Assembly: GCF_018139485.1 (NCBI RefSeq)
Contig: NZ_JAGSNF010000004.1
Span: 248,001 to 312,000, forward strand
DNA length: 64,000 bases
Direction of reading: 5' to 3'
From: Phycicoccus avicenniae
GTDB lineage: Bacteria > Actinomycetota > Actinomycetes > Actinomycetales > Dermatophilaceae
Shown here piece after piece: positions 9,282 to 17,126 of the stretch. The translations under genes and the position numbers were made by a program. Numbering within the stretch: the first letter of the stretch is position 1; the number at the start of each line of letters is the position of its first letter. Below the pieces are notes generated by a model that was not told the origin of the DNA, did not search any database, and saw only the letters and a program-made list of their open reading frames with translations.

Positions 9282-10256
9282 TCAGCTCGCCTTCTTGGCT
9301 CCGGATTTCTTGGTGGCGGGCTTCTTCCCGGTCGTCTTCTTCGCCGTGCCCTTGCTCGTCGTCTTCTTGGCGTCCGACGAGCCCTTGCCGCCGCTCTTCG
9401 ACGCGGCGGTCTTTTTCGTCGTGGCGCCCTTCGTCGACGACGTCCCCGAGCCGGAGGTCTGCGAGCCGCTCGACTCGCCGCGTGAGGCCTTCGCCTTCTC
9501 GACCGACCGGGAGAGCGCCGCGAGGAGGTCGACGACCTCGCCGCCCTCGTCCTCCTCGGCCGCGGCGACCTGCACCTCGCCACCCTCGACCTTGGCCCGG
9601 ACGAGCTCCTTGACGGCGATCGCGTAGTCGTCCTCGTACTCGCCGGGGTCGAAGTCGCCGGCGAGCTGGTCGATGAGCATCCTCGCCATGTCCATCTCCT
9701 GGGACGAGGCCGACTGGTCCTCGTCGAGGAGGCCGAAGTCGCCGCTGCGGACCTCGTCCGGCCACAGCATCGTCTGCATGACGATGACCCCGTCGCGCAC
9801 GCGCAGGACCGCCATCGTCATGCGGGTGCGAATGGACACCGTGACGATGGCGACCCGCTTCTCGGTCTCGAGGGCGTCGCGCAGCAGCACGTACGGCTTC
9901 GTCGCCGACTTGTCGGGCTCGAGGTAGTACGACTTGTCGAGCCACATCGGGTCGATCTGGTCGGCGGGGACGAACTTCGTGACGCCGATCTCCTTCGACG
10001 TCCTCGACGGCAGGTCGGCGAAGTCCTCGTCGGTGAGCACGACCATCTCGCCGTCCTCGGTCTCGTAACCCTTGGCGATGTCGTCGTAGCTGACCTCCTC
10101 GCCGTCGATCTGGCACACCCGGCGGTAGCGGATCCGTCCCCCGTCCTCACGGTGCACCTGCCGGAACTGGACGTCGTGGTTCTCGGTCGCGGAGTAGAGC
10201 CGGACCGGCACGTTGACGAGGCCGAAGGAGACGGCGCCCTTCCAGATCGCTCGCAT
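9282..10256 (-). CDS. ku: Ku protein for non-homologous end joining
   Basis: Homodimeric ring that threads onto DNA double-strand ends and recruits LigD. 324 residues. The core (about 1-255) begins with MRAIWKGAVSFGLVNVPVRLY and contains YYLEPDKSATKPYVLLRDAL, the standard bacterial Ku fold. The last 70 or so residues are a low-complexity Lys/Ser/Thr/Ala/Gly tail (KKTTGKKPATKKSG). In mycobacterial Ku such lysine-rich extensions bind DNA and promote synapsis or sliding. It lies downstream of the TOPRIM gene on the same strand (73-nt gap), and the LigD genes are divergent, so all end-joining functions sit within 3.5 kb. Confidence 0.95.
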   Translation of the reverse strand: MRAIWKGAVSFGLVNVPVRLYSATENHDVQFRQVHREDGGRIRYRRVCQIDGEEVSYDDIAKGYETEDGEMVVLTDEDFADLPSRTSKEIGVTKFVPADQIDPMWLDKSYYLEPDKSATKPYVLLRDALETEKRVAIVTVSIRTRMTMAVLRVRDGVIVMQTMLWPDEVRSGDFGLLDEDQSASSQEMDMARMLIDQLAGDFDPGEYEDDYAIAVKELVRAKVEGGEVQVAAAEEDEGGEVVDLLAALSRSVEKAKASRGESSGSQTSGSGTSSTKGATTKKTAASKSGGKGSSDAKKTTSKGTAKKTTGKKPATKKSGAKKAS

Positions 10257-10329
10257 CGTGACTCCCTGTCTCGCTCGCCCGCCCGGTCGCGACGGTGCTG
10301 CCCAGCGTAGGCCGCCGGAGGACGGGACG

Positions 10330-10896
10330 TCAGCCCCGCGGTGACCCGGCGGCGGCCAGGGCCCGCCCGACGACGGCGTCGAGCGGGGCCGGCGGGTGCT
10401 CGGGGTCGAGCAGGTCCGCGAGCCGGGCGGCGAGCCGGCGCTTGCGGCCGGACCCGGACCCGGCGAACCGGTGCAGCTGCTCGCGCGGGTGACGGTCGCG
10501 CCACTGCGGCATCTGCGCGAGGCTCTCGAAGGCGCCGATCTCGCCCATCGCCCGCACTTCGGCGAGGACCGCCCCCACCCCGAGCCCCCGGATGAGCACC
10601 TCCTCGAGGTCCCGGTCGCAGACGAACACCCCGTACCAGCCCAGCTCCTCGGGTGACTCCGCGCGCACGCCGTGCCGCCGCAGCGCCCCGGTGGCGAACC
10701 GCGACTCGGGGGCGTCGACGAGGACGAGGACGTCGGGCGCGGGGCCGCCGAGCGCGTCGAGGTGCCGCGCGAGGTTCGTCACCCCGGCCATGGGGACGAC
10801 CTCGACCACGTCCGCCCCGGTCCGCGCCGCGAGGAGGCGGCGCACGACGACGGCGTCGCTCTCGCCCTCGACGAGGACGACGGGACGGCGCTCCAT
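10330..10896 (-). CDS. Stand-alone TOPRIM-domain protein (OLD-nuclease-like)
   Basis: 188-residue protein. The N-terminus VVLVEGESDAVVVRRLL carries the TOPRIM glutamate (E10). DVLVLVDAPES supplies the acidic strand-end residue where TOPRIM domains usually have DxD; here the second Asp is replaced by Pro-Glu. The later segment WYGVFVCDRDLEEVLIRGLG resembles the TOPRIM module of OLD-family nucleases (DLE motif). No ATPase domain is attached. It sits 73 nt upstream of ku on the same strand and 52 nt from the divergent ligase gene. This placement suggests a role in end processing, but that is inference. It could also be a ribonuclease or an uncharacterised nuclease. Confidence 0.7.
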   Translation of the reverse strand: MERRPVVLVEGESDAVVVRRLLAARTGADVVEVVPMAGVTNLARHLDALGGPAPDVLVLVDAPESRFATGALRRHGVRAESPEELGWYGVFVCDRDLEEVLIRGLGVGAVLAEVRAMGEIGAFESLAQMPQWRDRHPREQLHRFAGSGSGRKRRLAARLADLLDPEHPPAPLDAVVGRALAAAGSPRG

Positions 10897-10948
10897 GCGG
10901 GGACGCTACCGCCGTCCCCTCCGGGGCGGGGGCGGGCAGGATGGGGGC

Positions 10949-11905
10949 ATGCGCCCGATGCTCGCGACCGCCGCCGACGCCCCGCCGGCCGGTCCCGACT
11001 GGGTGCACGAGGTGAAGTGGGACGGGATGCGCGTGCTCGTCGACGTCCGCGACGGCCGGCTCACCGTGACCAGCCGCACCGAGCGGGACGTCACCGCCGC
11101 CTTCCCGGAGCTCGACGGGATCGCCGACACCTACGACGACCTGCTGCTCGACGGCGAGGTCGTCGCCCTCGACGAGGGGTTGCCGAGCTTCCACGCCCTC
11201 ACCGAGCGGATGCACGTGGGCGAGCGTCGCCGTGCCGAGACCCTCGCCAGGAGCCGGCCGGTGACGCTGTTCGTCTTCGACCTGCTGCGGCTGTTCGGCC
11301 AGGACCTCACCGGTCAGCCCTGGACCGCGCGGCGCCGGCTGCTCGAGGAGCTCGAGCTCGACGGCCCGTCGTGGCACGTGCCGCAGGTCCACGACGACGG
11401 CGAGGCGCTGCTGCGGGTCACCGCGGACCAGGGACTCGAGGGCGTCGTGAGCAAGCGCCGCTCGGCCCGGTACCTCCCGGGCCGCCGCTCGCCCGACTGG
11501 CGCAAGGTCCCGCACCGACGGACGTACTCCGTCGTCGTGGGTGGCTGGCGGCCCGAGGCCGGGTCGGGCGCGTCGTCGGCGGGACGGCTCGGCGCGGTCC
11601 TCGTCGGCCTGCCCGACGGGGCCGGCGGCTGGCGCTACGCCGGTCGGGTCGGGTCGGGTCTCGCGGGGTCGGCCGGGGTCGCCCTGCTGCGCAGGGTCCG
11701 CGCGGCCGGGGCGGGGTCGTCGCCGTTCGTCGACGAGGTGCCCCGCGTCGACGCGGACGGGACGCACTGGGTGGAGCCCCGCGTCGTCGTCGAGGTCCGC
11801 ACCCTCCAGCTGACGAGCGGGCACCGCCTGCGCCAGCCGACCTACCTCGGGGTGCGGTCCGACCTCGCCCCGGACGACCTCCAGGAGGTCGGCGATGGCG
11901 GGTGA
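10949..11905 (+). CDS. ligD: ATP-dependent DNA ligase, LigD ligase module
   Basis: Seals DNA ends in Ku-dependent repair. 318 residues. The adenylation motif I is EVKWDGMR, with nucleophile Lys23. LLLDGEVVALDEG is motif III-like, and EGVVSKRRSARYLPGRRSPDWRKVPH covers motifs IV-V. The C-terminal part is an OB-fold with Gly/Ser-rich loops. Canonical LigD joins ligase, polymerase and phosphoesterase in one chain; here the ligase is its own protein. The stop overlaps the start of the polymerase gene by 11 nt, so the two are translationally coupled. No phosphoesterase domain occurs in either gene. Confidence 0.92.
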   Translation: MRPMLATAADAPPAGPDWVHEVKWDGMRVLVDVRDGRLTVTSRTERDVTAAFPELDGIADTYDDLLLDGEVVALDEGLPSFHALTERMHVGERRRAETLARSRPVTLFVFDLLRLFGQDLTGQPWTARRRLLEELELDGPSWHVPQVHDDGEALLRVTADQGLEGVVSKRRSARYLPGRRSPDWRKVPHRRTYSVVVGGWRPEAGSGASSAGRLGAVLVGLPDGAGGWRYAGRVGSGLAGSAGVALLRRVRAAGAGSSPFVDEVPRVDADGTHWVEPRVVVEVRTLQLTSGHRLRQPTYLGVRSDLAPDDLQEVGDGG

Positions 11906-12773
11906 GCCGACGGTGACGCGGGTCGAGGTCGGCGGCCGCCGGCTCAAGCTCACGAGCCTGGACAAGCCGATGTACCCGGCGACCGAGACGACGAAGGGGG
12001 AGGTGCTCGACTACTACGCCCGGGTCGCCGACGTCCTGCTGCCGCACCTCGCCGGGCGCCCGGTGACCCGGGTGCGGTGGCCGCACGGGGTCGAGGACCA
12101 GTCGTTCTTCGAGAAGAACCTCCCGAGCGGCGCGCCGTCGTGGCTGCCGCGGGTCCCCGTCGACGACGTCACCTACCCTCTCGTCCCCGGGCTCGCCGAG
12201 CTCGCGTACCTCGTCAACCTCAACTCCCTCGAGCTGCACGTCCCGCAGTGGACGGTCGACGACGACGGGGCACGGCGCAACCCGGACCGGCTCGTGGTCG
12301 ACCTCGACCCGGGGAAGCCCGCGGGCCTGCACGAGTGCGCGACGGTGGCCCTGCTCGTCCGGGACCGGCTCGCCGCCCTCGGGCTGGAGCTGTACCCCGT
12401 GACGTCCGGCAGCAAGGGGATGCAGCTGTACGCGGCGCTCGGCGGGGACCTCACGTCCGACCAGGTCCGGGACCTCGCGCAGCAGCTGGCCCAGGAGATG
12501 ACGAGGAAGCATCCCGACCTCGTCCTGTGGCGGATGACGAAGTCGCTGCGGCCGGGGAAGGTCTTCCTCGACTGGAGCCAGAACGTGGCGGCGAAGACGA
12601 CGATCAGCCCGTACTCCCTGCGCGGACGGGAGCTGCCGCACGTCGCGGCCCCCCGGACCTGGGAGGAGGTCGAGCGCGGCGCCGAGGACCCGGGGGCCCT
12701 GGAGCAGGTGATGCTCGACGAGATGCTCGACCGGCTGGAGGAGCACGGCGACCTCCTCGCCGACCTGCCCTGA
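11895..12773 (+). CDS. LigD-type primase-polymerase module
   Basis: Archaeo-eukaryotic primase-superfamily polymerase that fills gaps at Ku-held ends, preferring ribonucleotides. 292 residues. Metal ligands: VVDLDPG (D136, D138) and VFLDWSQN (D226). The SGSKGMQLY segment is the nucleotide-binding histidine/serine region of the family, with Gln where many homologues have His. DQSFFEKNLPSGAPSWLP is the conserved N-terminal element. Start ATG at 11895 lies inside the ligase gene (11-nt overlap). Together the two genes encode a split LigD. Confidence 0.92.
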   Translation: MAGEPTVTRVEVGGRRLKLTSLDKPMYPATETTKGEVLDYYARVADVLLPHLAGRPVTRVRWPHGVEDQSFFEKNLPSGAPSWLPRVPVDDVTYPLVPGLAELAYLVNLNSLELHVPQWTVDDDGARRNPDRLVVDLDPGKPAGLHECATVALLVRDRLAALGLELYPVTSGSKGMQLYAALGGDLTSDQVRDLAQQLAQEMTRKHPDLVLWRMTKSLRPGKVFLDWSQNVAAKTTISPYSLRGRELPHVAAPRTWEEVERGAEDPGALEQVMLDEMLDRLEEHGDLLADLP

Positions 12774-12803
12774 CGTCGGCCGGCCGGAACGGGGACGGCC
12801 GCA

Positions 12804-12862
12804 TCGAGATCGGCAGCACGCAGAGGATCGTCGTGCGTCACCTGGGTGCTGCCCGATCTCGA
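12804..12862. terminator. Bidirectional terminator between ligD-pol and the glycan island
   Basis: Two arms of 16-17 nt (12804-12819 and 12846-12862, one bulged C) between convergent genes, with an inner GCACG/CGTGC stem nested in the loop. Confidence 0.65.
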
Positions 12863-12871
12863 CGAGTCCGG

Positions 12872-14962
12872 TCAGGGGGTCCCGACGTACGACGGGACGA
12901 AGAACTGGCCGTTGTTGAGCCGGAACGGCAGGTCGGCGCCCGCGAGCAGCCGGGTCTCGCCGTCGCGGGTCTCCGCGACCGCCGTCTCGAAGACGTTGGC
13001 TCCCTCGTGGAAGGTCGACAGCGACGCCGACACCGAGGACTCGGTGTTGCGGACGACCGGCCTCTCCGGGTCGAGGTCCCAGCCGCCGTGGTAGACGTTG
13101 AAGATCGCGCCGAGGATCTCGGTGCGCCCGCCCTCCTCGGTCTCGAAGACGGTCCACGGGCCTTCGGCCTTCACCCCGAACAGCCACACGTCCCCGCCCC
13201 GGTTGAGGATGTTCGGCTGCCCGTACGCCGGGTTCGCGAAGCGGACGAACGCCGTGACGTGGTCGAAGACGAAGGCGGTCTTGCCGAGCTCGGGCTTCTT
13301 GAAGGCCGTCCGCGCCGAGCAGCTGTCGAGGAACACCGTGCCGCCGCGCACCGAGTTCCGGTACATCGGCCCCTGCTGGAGGTGGACGTCCTGGAGGACG
13401 AGGGTGCGGGTGGAGGCGTGGTCGACGAAGTACGCCAGCTTCGTCTCGTTGGCCCAGCCGAAGTGCCGCTCGAGCATGAGCGGGGACGAGCCGTCGCCGA
13501 CCGCGAACATCCCCTGGTCCTCCGCGAGGCCCGCGCCGGCCAGCACGTGCGTGTACATGAAGTTGACGCGCTCCACGGACCCCGGGATCGTCACCGTCCC
13601 GTCGAGCTTCCAGACGTGGTTCGGCGGGAACCAGACGACCGGCTTCCCGGCGTCCATGGCCGACTGGACCGCCGCCGTGTCGTCGGTCTCGCCGTCGCCG
13701 ACGGCGCCGTGGTCGAGGACGCTCTCCCACTGCGAGAGGTCGTCCGGCCACGGCCCGCGGGGGCTCTCCTGCACCGGGAGGGCGAGCGAGGTCGTCCGCG
13801 ACTGCTCGAACAGCGTCGCGACCGGTGAGGAGACGTACTCCGAGACGTTGTTGCCGGCCACCGCGACCGAGCCCGCACGGCGGACGGCGTAGGCGTACCC
13901 ACCCGTCGTGAGGTCCCGGGCGAGCAGCTGGCCGTCCTGGGAGTCGATCGCCGGCAGCGAGCCGTCGCGCCCCTGGAGGAAGGACTCGACGATGACGAGG
14001 TGTCCTCCCTCTCCGGTGACCCGCGCCGCCGCGCCGGGCATGTCCCCGACGATCCGTCGGGCGGAGACGCACGAGTCGACGCACTCGATGCCGGAGACCC
14101 GCTGACCGGTCATCCGCACGCCGTCGAGGACGACGAGGTAGCCCCGCGGGGTCTCGCAGTGGAAGCCGTGGTCGAAGCCGACGAGGTCGAGGTCCTCGTA
14201 GGTGCCCTGGGTGACCCAGATCGGCAGCGACACCGCCTTGACACCCTCGCCCTCGGCGGCGCGGATCGTCACGTGCCGCACCGAGGCGTTGTTCGCCCCG
14301 CAGAAGAGCAGGCCGGTGGCTCCGGGGTTGCCGGACCCGGTGTCGATCGTGAGGTTCTGGACGTAGTTCGAGGCCACGGTGCCGTTCCGGTAGCCCTTGG
14401 CGAACGAGAGGACCGGCTTGTCGGCGCCCGGTCCGAACCCGGCCGAGCCGTCCGCGAGCCGGATCGTCACGCCGTCGCGGCTCTGGCCCTGGAACCGGAT
14501 CCGGGCGTTGTTCTCGTTGTCGTTCGGCATCGTGTCGTACGGCCCGGAGTAGACGACGGTGTCCGACACGAGGTACTCGCCGTCGGGCAGGTAGATGATG
14601 TTCTGGCTGGCGTCCGGGTCGTTGCGGGTGTCGAGGTAGCGCTCGTGCACGAGGTCGTAGGCGGCGACGAGCGCGGCGGTGTCGTCGGTGACGCCGTCGC
14701 CCTTGGCGCCGAAGAGACGCTTGACGTCGATGACACCCACGTCGTCGACGGTCTTCGCGTACGCCTCCTCGGGGAAGACGACGTTCTCGGACCAGTCGCT
14801 GCGACCGGTCACCCAGTCGCGCCGGCCACGGCCCGGGCTCGGGGGCCGGTCGGCGGCGGCAGGACCGGCGGCCGCCACGACGGCTCCGCCGGCGCCGAGC
14901 GCACCGAGGAGCAGTCGCCGGCTGGGTCGCGGGCCGCTCGTGGTGAAGATGGGGACGTTCAT
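12872..14962 (-). CDS. Exported pectate-lyase-superfamily beta-helix protein
   Basis: Probable secreted polysaccharide lyase or hydrolase. 696 residues. The N-terminus SRRLLLGALGAGGAVVAAAG, ending in AAADRP, is a Tat-like export signal. Two copies of the pectate-lyase-3 repeat start appear: RLFGAKGDGVTDDTAALVAA (about residue 80) and DHGAVGDGETDDTAAVQSAM (about 410), each opening a right-handed beta-helix. The protein is a clear paralogue of the one at 17127-19259; both share SNYVQNLTIDTGSGNPGA, VERVNFMYTHV and the N-terminal layout. Catalytic residues cannot be assigned by eye, so lyase versus GH28-like hydrolase is open. It is the 3'-most gene of the island's left arm. Confidence 0.75.
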   Translation of the reverse strand: MNVPIFTTSGPRPSRRLLLGALGAGGAVVAAAGPAAADRPPSPGRGRRDWVTGRSDWSENVVFPEEAYAKTVDDVGVIDVKRLFGAKGDGVTDDTAALVAAYDLVHERYLDTRNDPDASQNIIYLPDGEYLVSDTVVYSGPYDTMPNDNENNARIRFQGQSRDGVTIRLADGSAGFGPGADKPVLSFAKGYRNGTVASNYVQNLTIDTGSGNPGATGLLFCGANNASVRHVTIRAAEGEGVKAVSLPIWVTQGTYEDLDLVGFDHGFHCETPRGYLVVLDGVRMTGQRVSGIECVDSCVSARRIVGDMPGAAARVTGEGGHLVIVESFLQGRDGSLPAIDSQDGQLLARDLTTGGYAYAVRRAGSVAVAGNNVSEYVSSPVATLFEQSRTTSLALPVQESPRGPWPDDLSQWESVLDHGAVGDGETDDTAAVQSAMDAGKPVVWFPPNHVWKLDGTVTIPGSVERVNFMYTHVLAGAGLAEDQGMFAVGDGSSPLMLERHFGWANETKLAYFVDHASTRTLVLQDVHLQQGPMYRNSVRGGTVFLDSCSARTAFKKPELGKTAFVFDHVTAFVRFANPAYGQPNILNRGGDVWLFGVKAEGPWTVFETEEGGRTEILGAIFNVYHGGWDLDPERPVVRNTESSVSASLSTFHEGANVFETAVAETRDGETRLLAGADLPFRLNNGQFFVPSYVGTP

Positions 14963-15021
14963 GGTCGGACCTCTCCGTCCTGTGCGGTGGTGCGGTGCGG
15001 GATGCCGGGTGGGCAGAGGCG

Positions 15022-15041
15022 GGCGCCTCGCGAGGGGCGCC
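15022..15041 (-). terminator. Hairpin after the DUF1565-like beta-helix gene
   Basis: GGCGCC arms (15022-15027 and 15036-15041) enclose TCGCGAGG, followed by another GC-rich dyad to 15056. It lies 41 nt beyond the stop of the gene at 15082-16923. Terminator function is inferred only from position and stem. Confidence 0.4.
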
Positions 15042-15081
15042 GCGGGGGCGGCGCGAGACGAGCCGCCCCCGCAGCCGTTGC

Positions 15082-16923
15082 TCACTCCTCGTCGTCGTCC
15101 GGGCCGTTGTCCGGGACGGGGCACTCGGTGGGGGAGTCCCCGGGGTAGAGGTCCCGGGTCGAGTAGTCGTAGCAGGTGATGTCCTCGTCGTCCCCGGGCA
15201 CCCGCAGGACGAGGTCGGCCGGGACGCCGAGCTCCGCGGCCTCCTCGCTGCCGGGAGCCGGCCACGTCGCGATGACCCGCTCGGTGATCATGTCCTTGTA
15301 GTCGTCCGTCACGACGTCCGGTGCCGCGTCGACGACGAGCCCGTACTCCGCGACCCAGCCGGCGATGCGGTCGAGCGTCTCCTCGGAGGCCCCGTAGCCG
15401 CTCGGGATGCCTTCGGCGGGGCGGAAGTCACCGTTCTCCGGGTCGACGAAGACCGAGTCGACGGCCGTGATGCCGTCGGGGAGCTCGTCGCCGGGGACAC
15501 GGACGGCGTAGTTGTCCTCGACACCCGTCGCGGGGTCGTCGAAGGACTGGAGCGTCAGGTGACCGTCGGTGGCGTGGAAGAGGTTGTGCGTGATCGAGTC
15601 CGAGACCGACGACTGCAGCGACAGCTCGCCGTTGGCCGGGACGGCCTGGGTGTTGTGGAAGAAGCTGTTGTTCCGGATGACGCTGCCGTCCACGGTGTTG
15701 AGCCCCAGGCCGGCCTTGCCGTTGAGGACGGCGACGTTGTCCTCGGCGAGGAACCTCCCGATGAAGGTCCGGGCGTTGTTCTGCATGTGGAGGCCGTTGC
15801 CCTCGTCGATCTCCATCGTCACGAACCCCTTGCGGAAGACGTGCGAGATGTTCGAGGACTGGTTGCCGAAGACGAAGTTCCCCGTCATCCGGATCCCGAA
15901 CGTGTCCGGATTGTCGCCCTCCTCCGAGGCCGGCTTGGAGTTGCTGAAGCCGTGGGTGCCGGCGGTGGAGTACCAGGCGTTGTCGTAGACGAGGTTGTCC
16001 TCGCTGAACACGTACGTGCCGCCGTTGTTGCTCACCCCGGCGCCGGGGAAGTGGTGTACGACCATGTCGCGCACGGTGATCCGGCGTGAGCCGTTCATCG
16101 CCAGACCCCGGGCGCCGACCGGGGTCGAGAGCGCTTTGCCGTTCCACCAGGTCTCGAGGGCCTCGTCGATGCTCAGGTCGGCCGCGGTGCCCTCGAGCTC
16201 GAGGCCCTGGATGGTCCAGTGCTGCGACTGACGGACGAAGATCCCGTTGACGTCGGACTTGAGGGTCGCGTACTCGTTGCCCCAGTTGCGCAGGGCGAAC
16301 GGCTTGGTGAACGTGCCGTTCTTGCCGTTGATCCGGATGAAGTTGTTGTCCCGGGTGCCGTCGAACGGCTGCCCGTACTCGGGGTTGGTGTACGTCCCGC
16401 CGCGGACGTAGATCGTGTCCCCGGGCTCGGCCTTGCCGACGGCCTTCTGGATGTCGCCGAGCGGCTCGTCGGGAGTGCCCTTGCCGCTGTCGGCGCCCCC
16501 GGGCGCGACGTAGATGCCGTCCGGCATGGCGTGGTCACTCGTGCGGACCTTGAGCTTGAGCGTCTTCGTCTTGCCCGAGGGGTAGGTCACCGTCATCTCG
16601 TGCTCCCCGACCTGGTCCGGCCACGGGGTCCAGCGCAGGTACCCGCTGCGGTCCTGGGCGCGCAGACCGGTGGGGGCGCCGTCGACGCCCCACGTCCCGT
16701 CCGCACTCGCGTAGGCGTCACCCGGAGGGACCAGGACACAGGCGAGCTCCGAGCCCGCCGGGATCTCGAGGTTGTTCTCGCACGGCGGAGGGGCGCCCTC
16801 GTCGAGGGCGACCGCGCGGTCGGGTGCGGTGACGAGCACGCCGCCGGCGAGGGCCACGCCGAGGGTCAGTGCCAGGGGACGACGGGTGACCGTCGCGGAC
16901 GGTCGTGGACGGGTGGAGAACAT
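15082..16923 (-). CDS. Secreted right-handed parallel beta-helix protein (DUF1565/polysaccharide-lyase-like)
   Basis: 613-residue secreted protein. The signal peptide (RRPLALTLGVALAGGVLVTA) is followed by a small immunoglobulin-like domain to about residue 130. Then comes a parallel beta-helix opened by DGIYVAPGGADSGKGTPDEPLGDIQKAV and GDTIYVRGGTYTN, the usual DUF1565/PL9-like entry. Many Asn-rich turns (FVFGNQSSNISHVF, IRNNSFFHNTQ) mark coils. The C-terminus is acidic. I infer depolymerisation or binding of an anionic polysaccharide. Its promoter faces that of the beta-helix gene at 17127, and its -10 region is covered by the shared ATTACTTTC element. Confidence 0.72.
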   Translation of the reverse strand: MFSTRPRPSATVTRRPLALTLGVALAGGVLVTAPDRAVALDEGAPPPCENNLEIPAGSELACVLVPPGDAYASADGTWGVDGAPTGLRAQDRSGYLRWTPWPDQVGEHEMTVTYPSGKTKTLKLKVRTSDHAMPDGIYVAPGGADSGKGTPDEPLGDIQKAVGKAEPGDTIYVRGGTYTNPEYGQPFDGTRDNNFIRINGKNGTFTKPFALRNWGNEYATLKSDVNGIFVRQSQHWTIQGLELEGTAADLSIDEALETWWNGKALSTPVGARGLAMNGSRRITVRDMVVHHFPGAGVSNNGGTYVFSEDNLVYDNAWYSTAGTHGFSNSKPASEEGDNPDTFGIRMTGNFVFGNQSSNISHVFRKGFVTMEIDEGNGLHMQNNARTFIGRFLAEDNVAVLNGKAGLGLNTVDGSVIRNNSFFHNTQAVPANGELSLQSSVSDSITHNLFHATDGHLTLQSFDDPATGVEDNYAVRVPGDELPDGITAVDSVFVDPENGDFRPAEGIPSGYGASEETLDRIAGWVAEYGLVVDAAPDVVTDDYKDMITERVIATWPAPGSEEAAELGVPADLVLRVPGDDEDITCYDYSTRDLYPGDSPTECPVPDNGPDDDEE

Positions 16924-16950
16924 CGTTGTTCCTTCCGGGAGCCGGTGGCA

Positions 16951-17000
16951 GAATTACTTATCCTGATGTAGAAAGTATTGATGCAACACGCCGAGGTCAA
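16951..17000 (-). promoter_or_regulatory. Promoter and candidate ROK operator, beta-helix gene at 15082-16923
   Basis: On the minus strand TTGACC (complement of 16995-17000), a 17-nt spacer and TACTTT (complement of 16972-16977) form a sigma-70-like promoter. The -10 lies inside an imperfect dyad, ATTACTTATCC facing AAAGTATTG (16951-16980). The same half-site, ATTACTTTCC, recurs before the ABC importer operon. A repressor bound here would block the -10. Confidence 0.5.
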
Positions 17001-17058
17001 GAGCAGTCCGGTTTTCCAGGGTCGATGAGCACGGTCGCAAGACCCTTTCGCCGCACGG

Positions 17059-17088
17059 TTGACGGCGTTCCGCAGCAGTGTCTATTTT
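17059..17088 (+). promoter_or_regulatory. Promoter of the beta-helix/GH3 operon
   Basis: TTGACG (17059-17064), an 18-nt spacer and TATTTT (17083-17088), followed 39 nt later by the GTG start. Confidence 0.55.
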
Positions 17089-17126
17089 GTTCCTCCGAAG
17101 AGTAAAGAAACGACAGAGAGGTCGTC

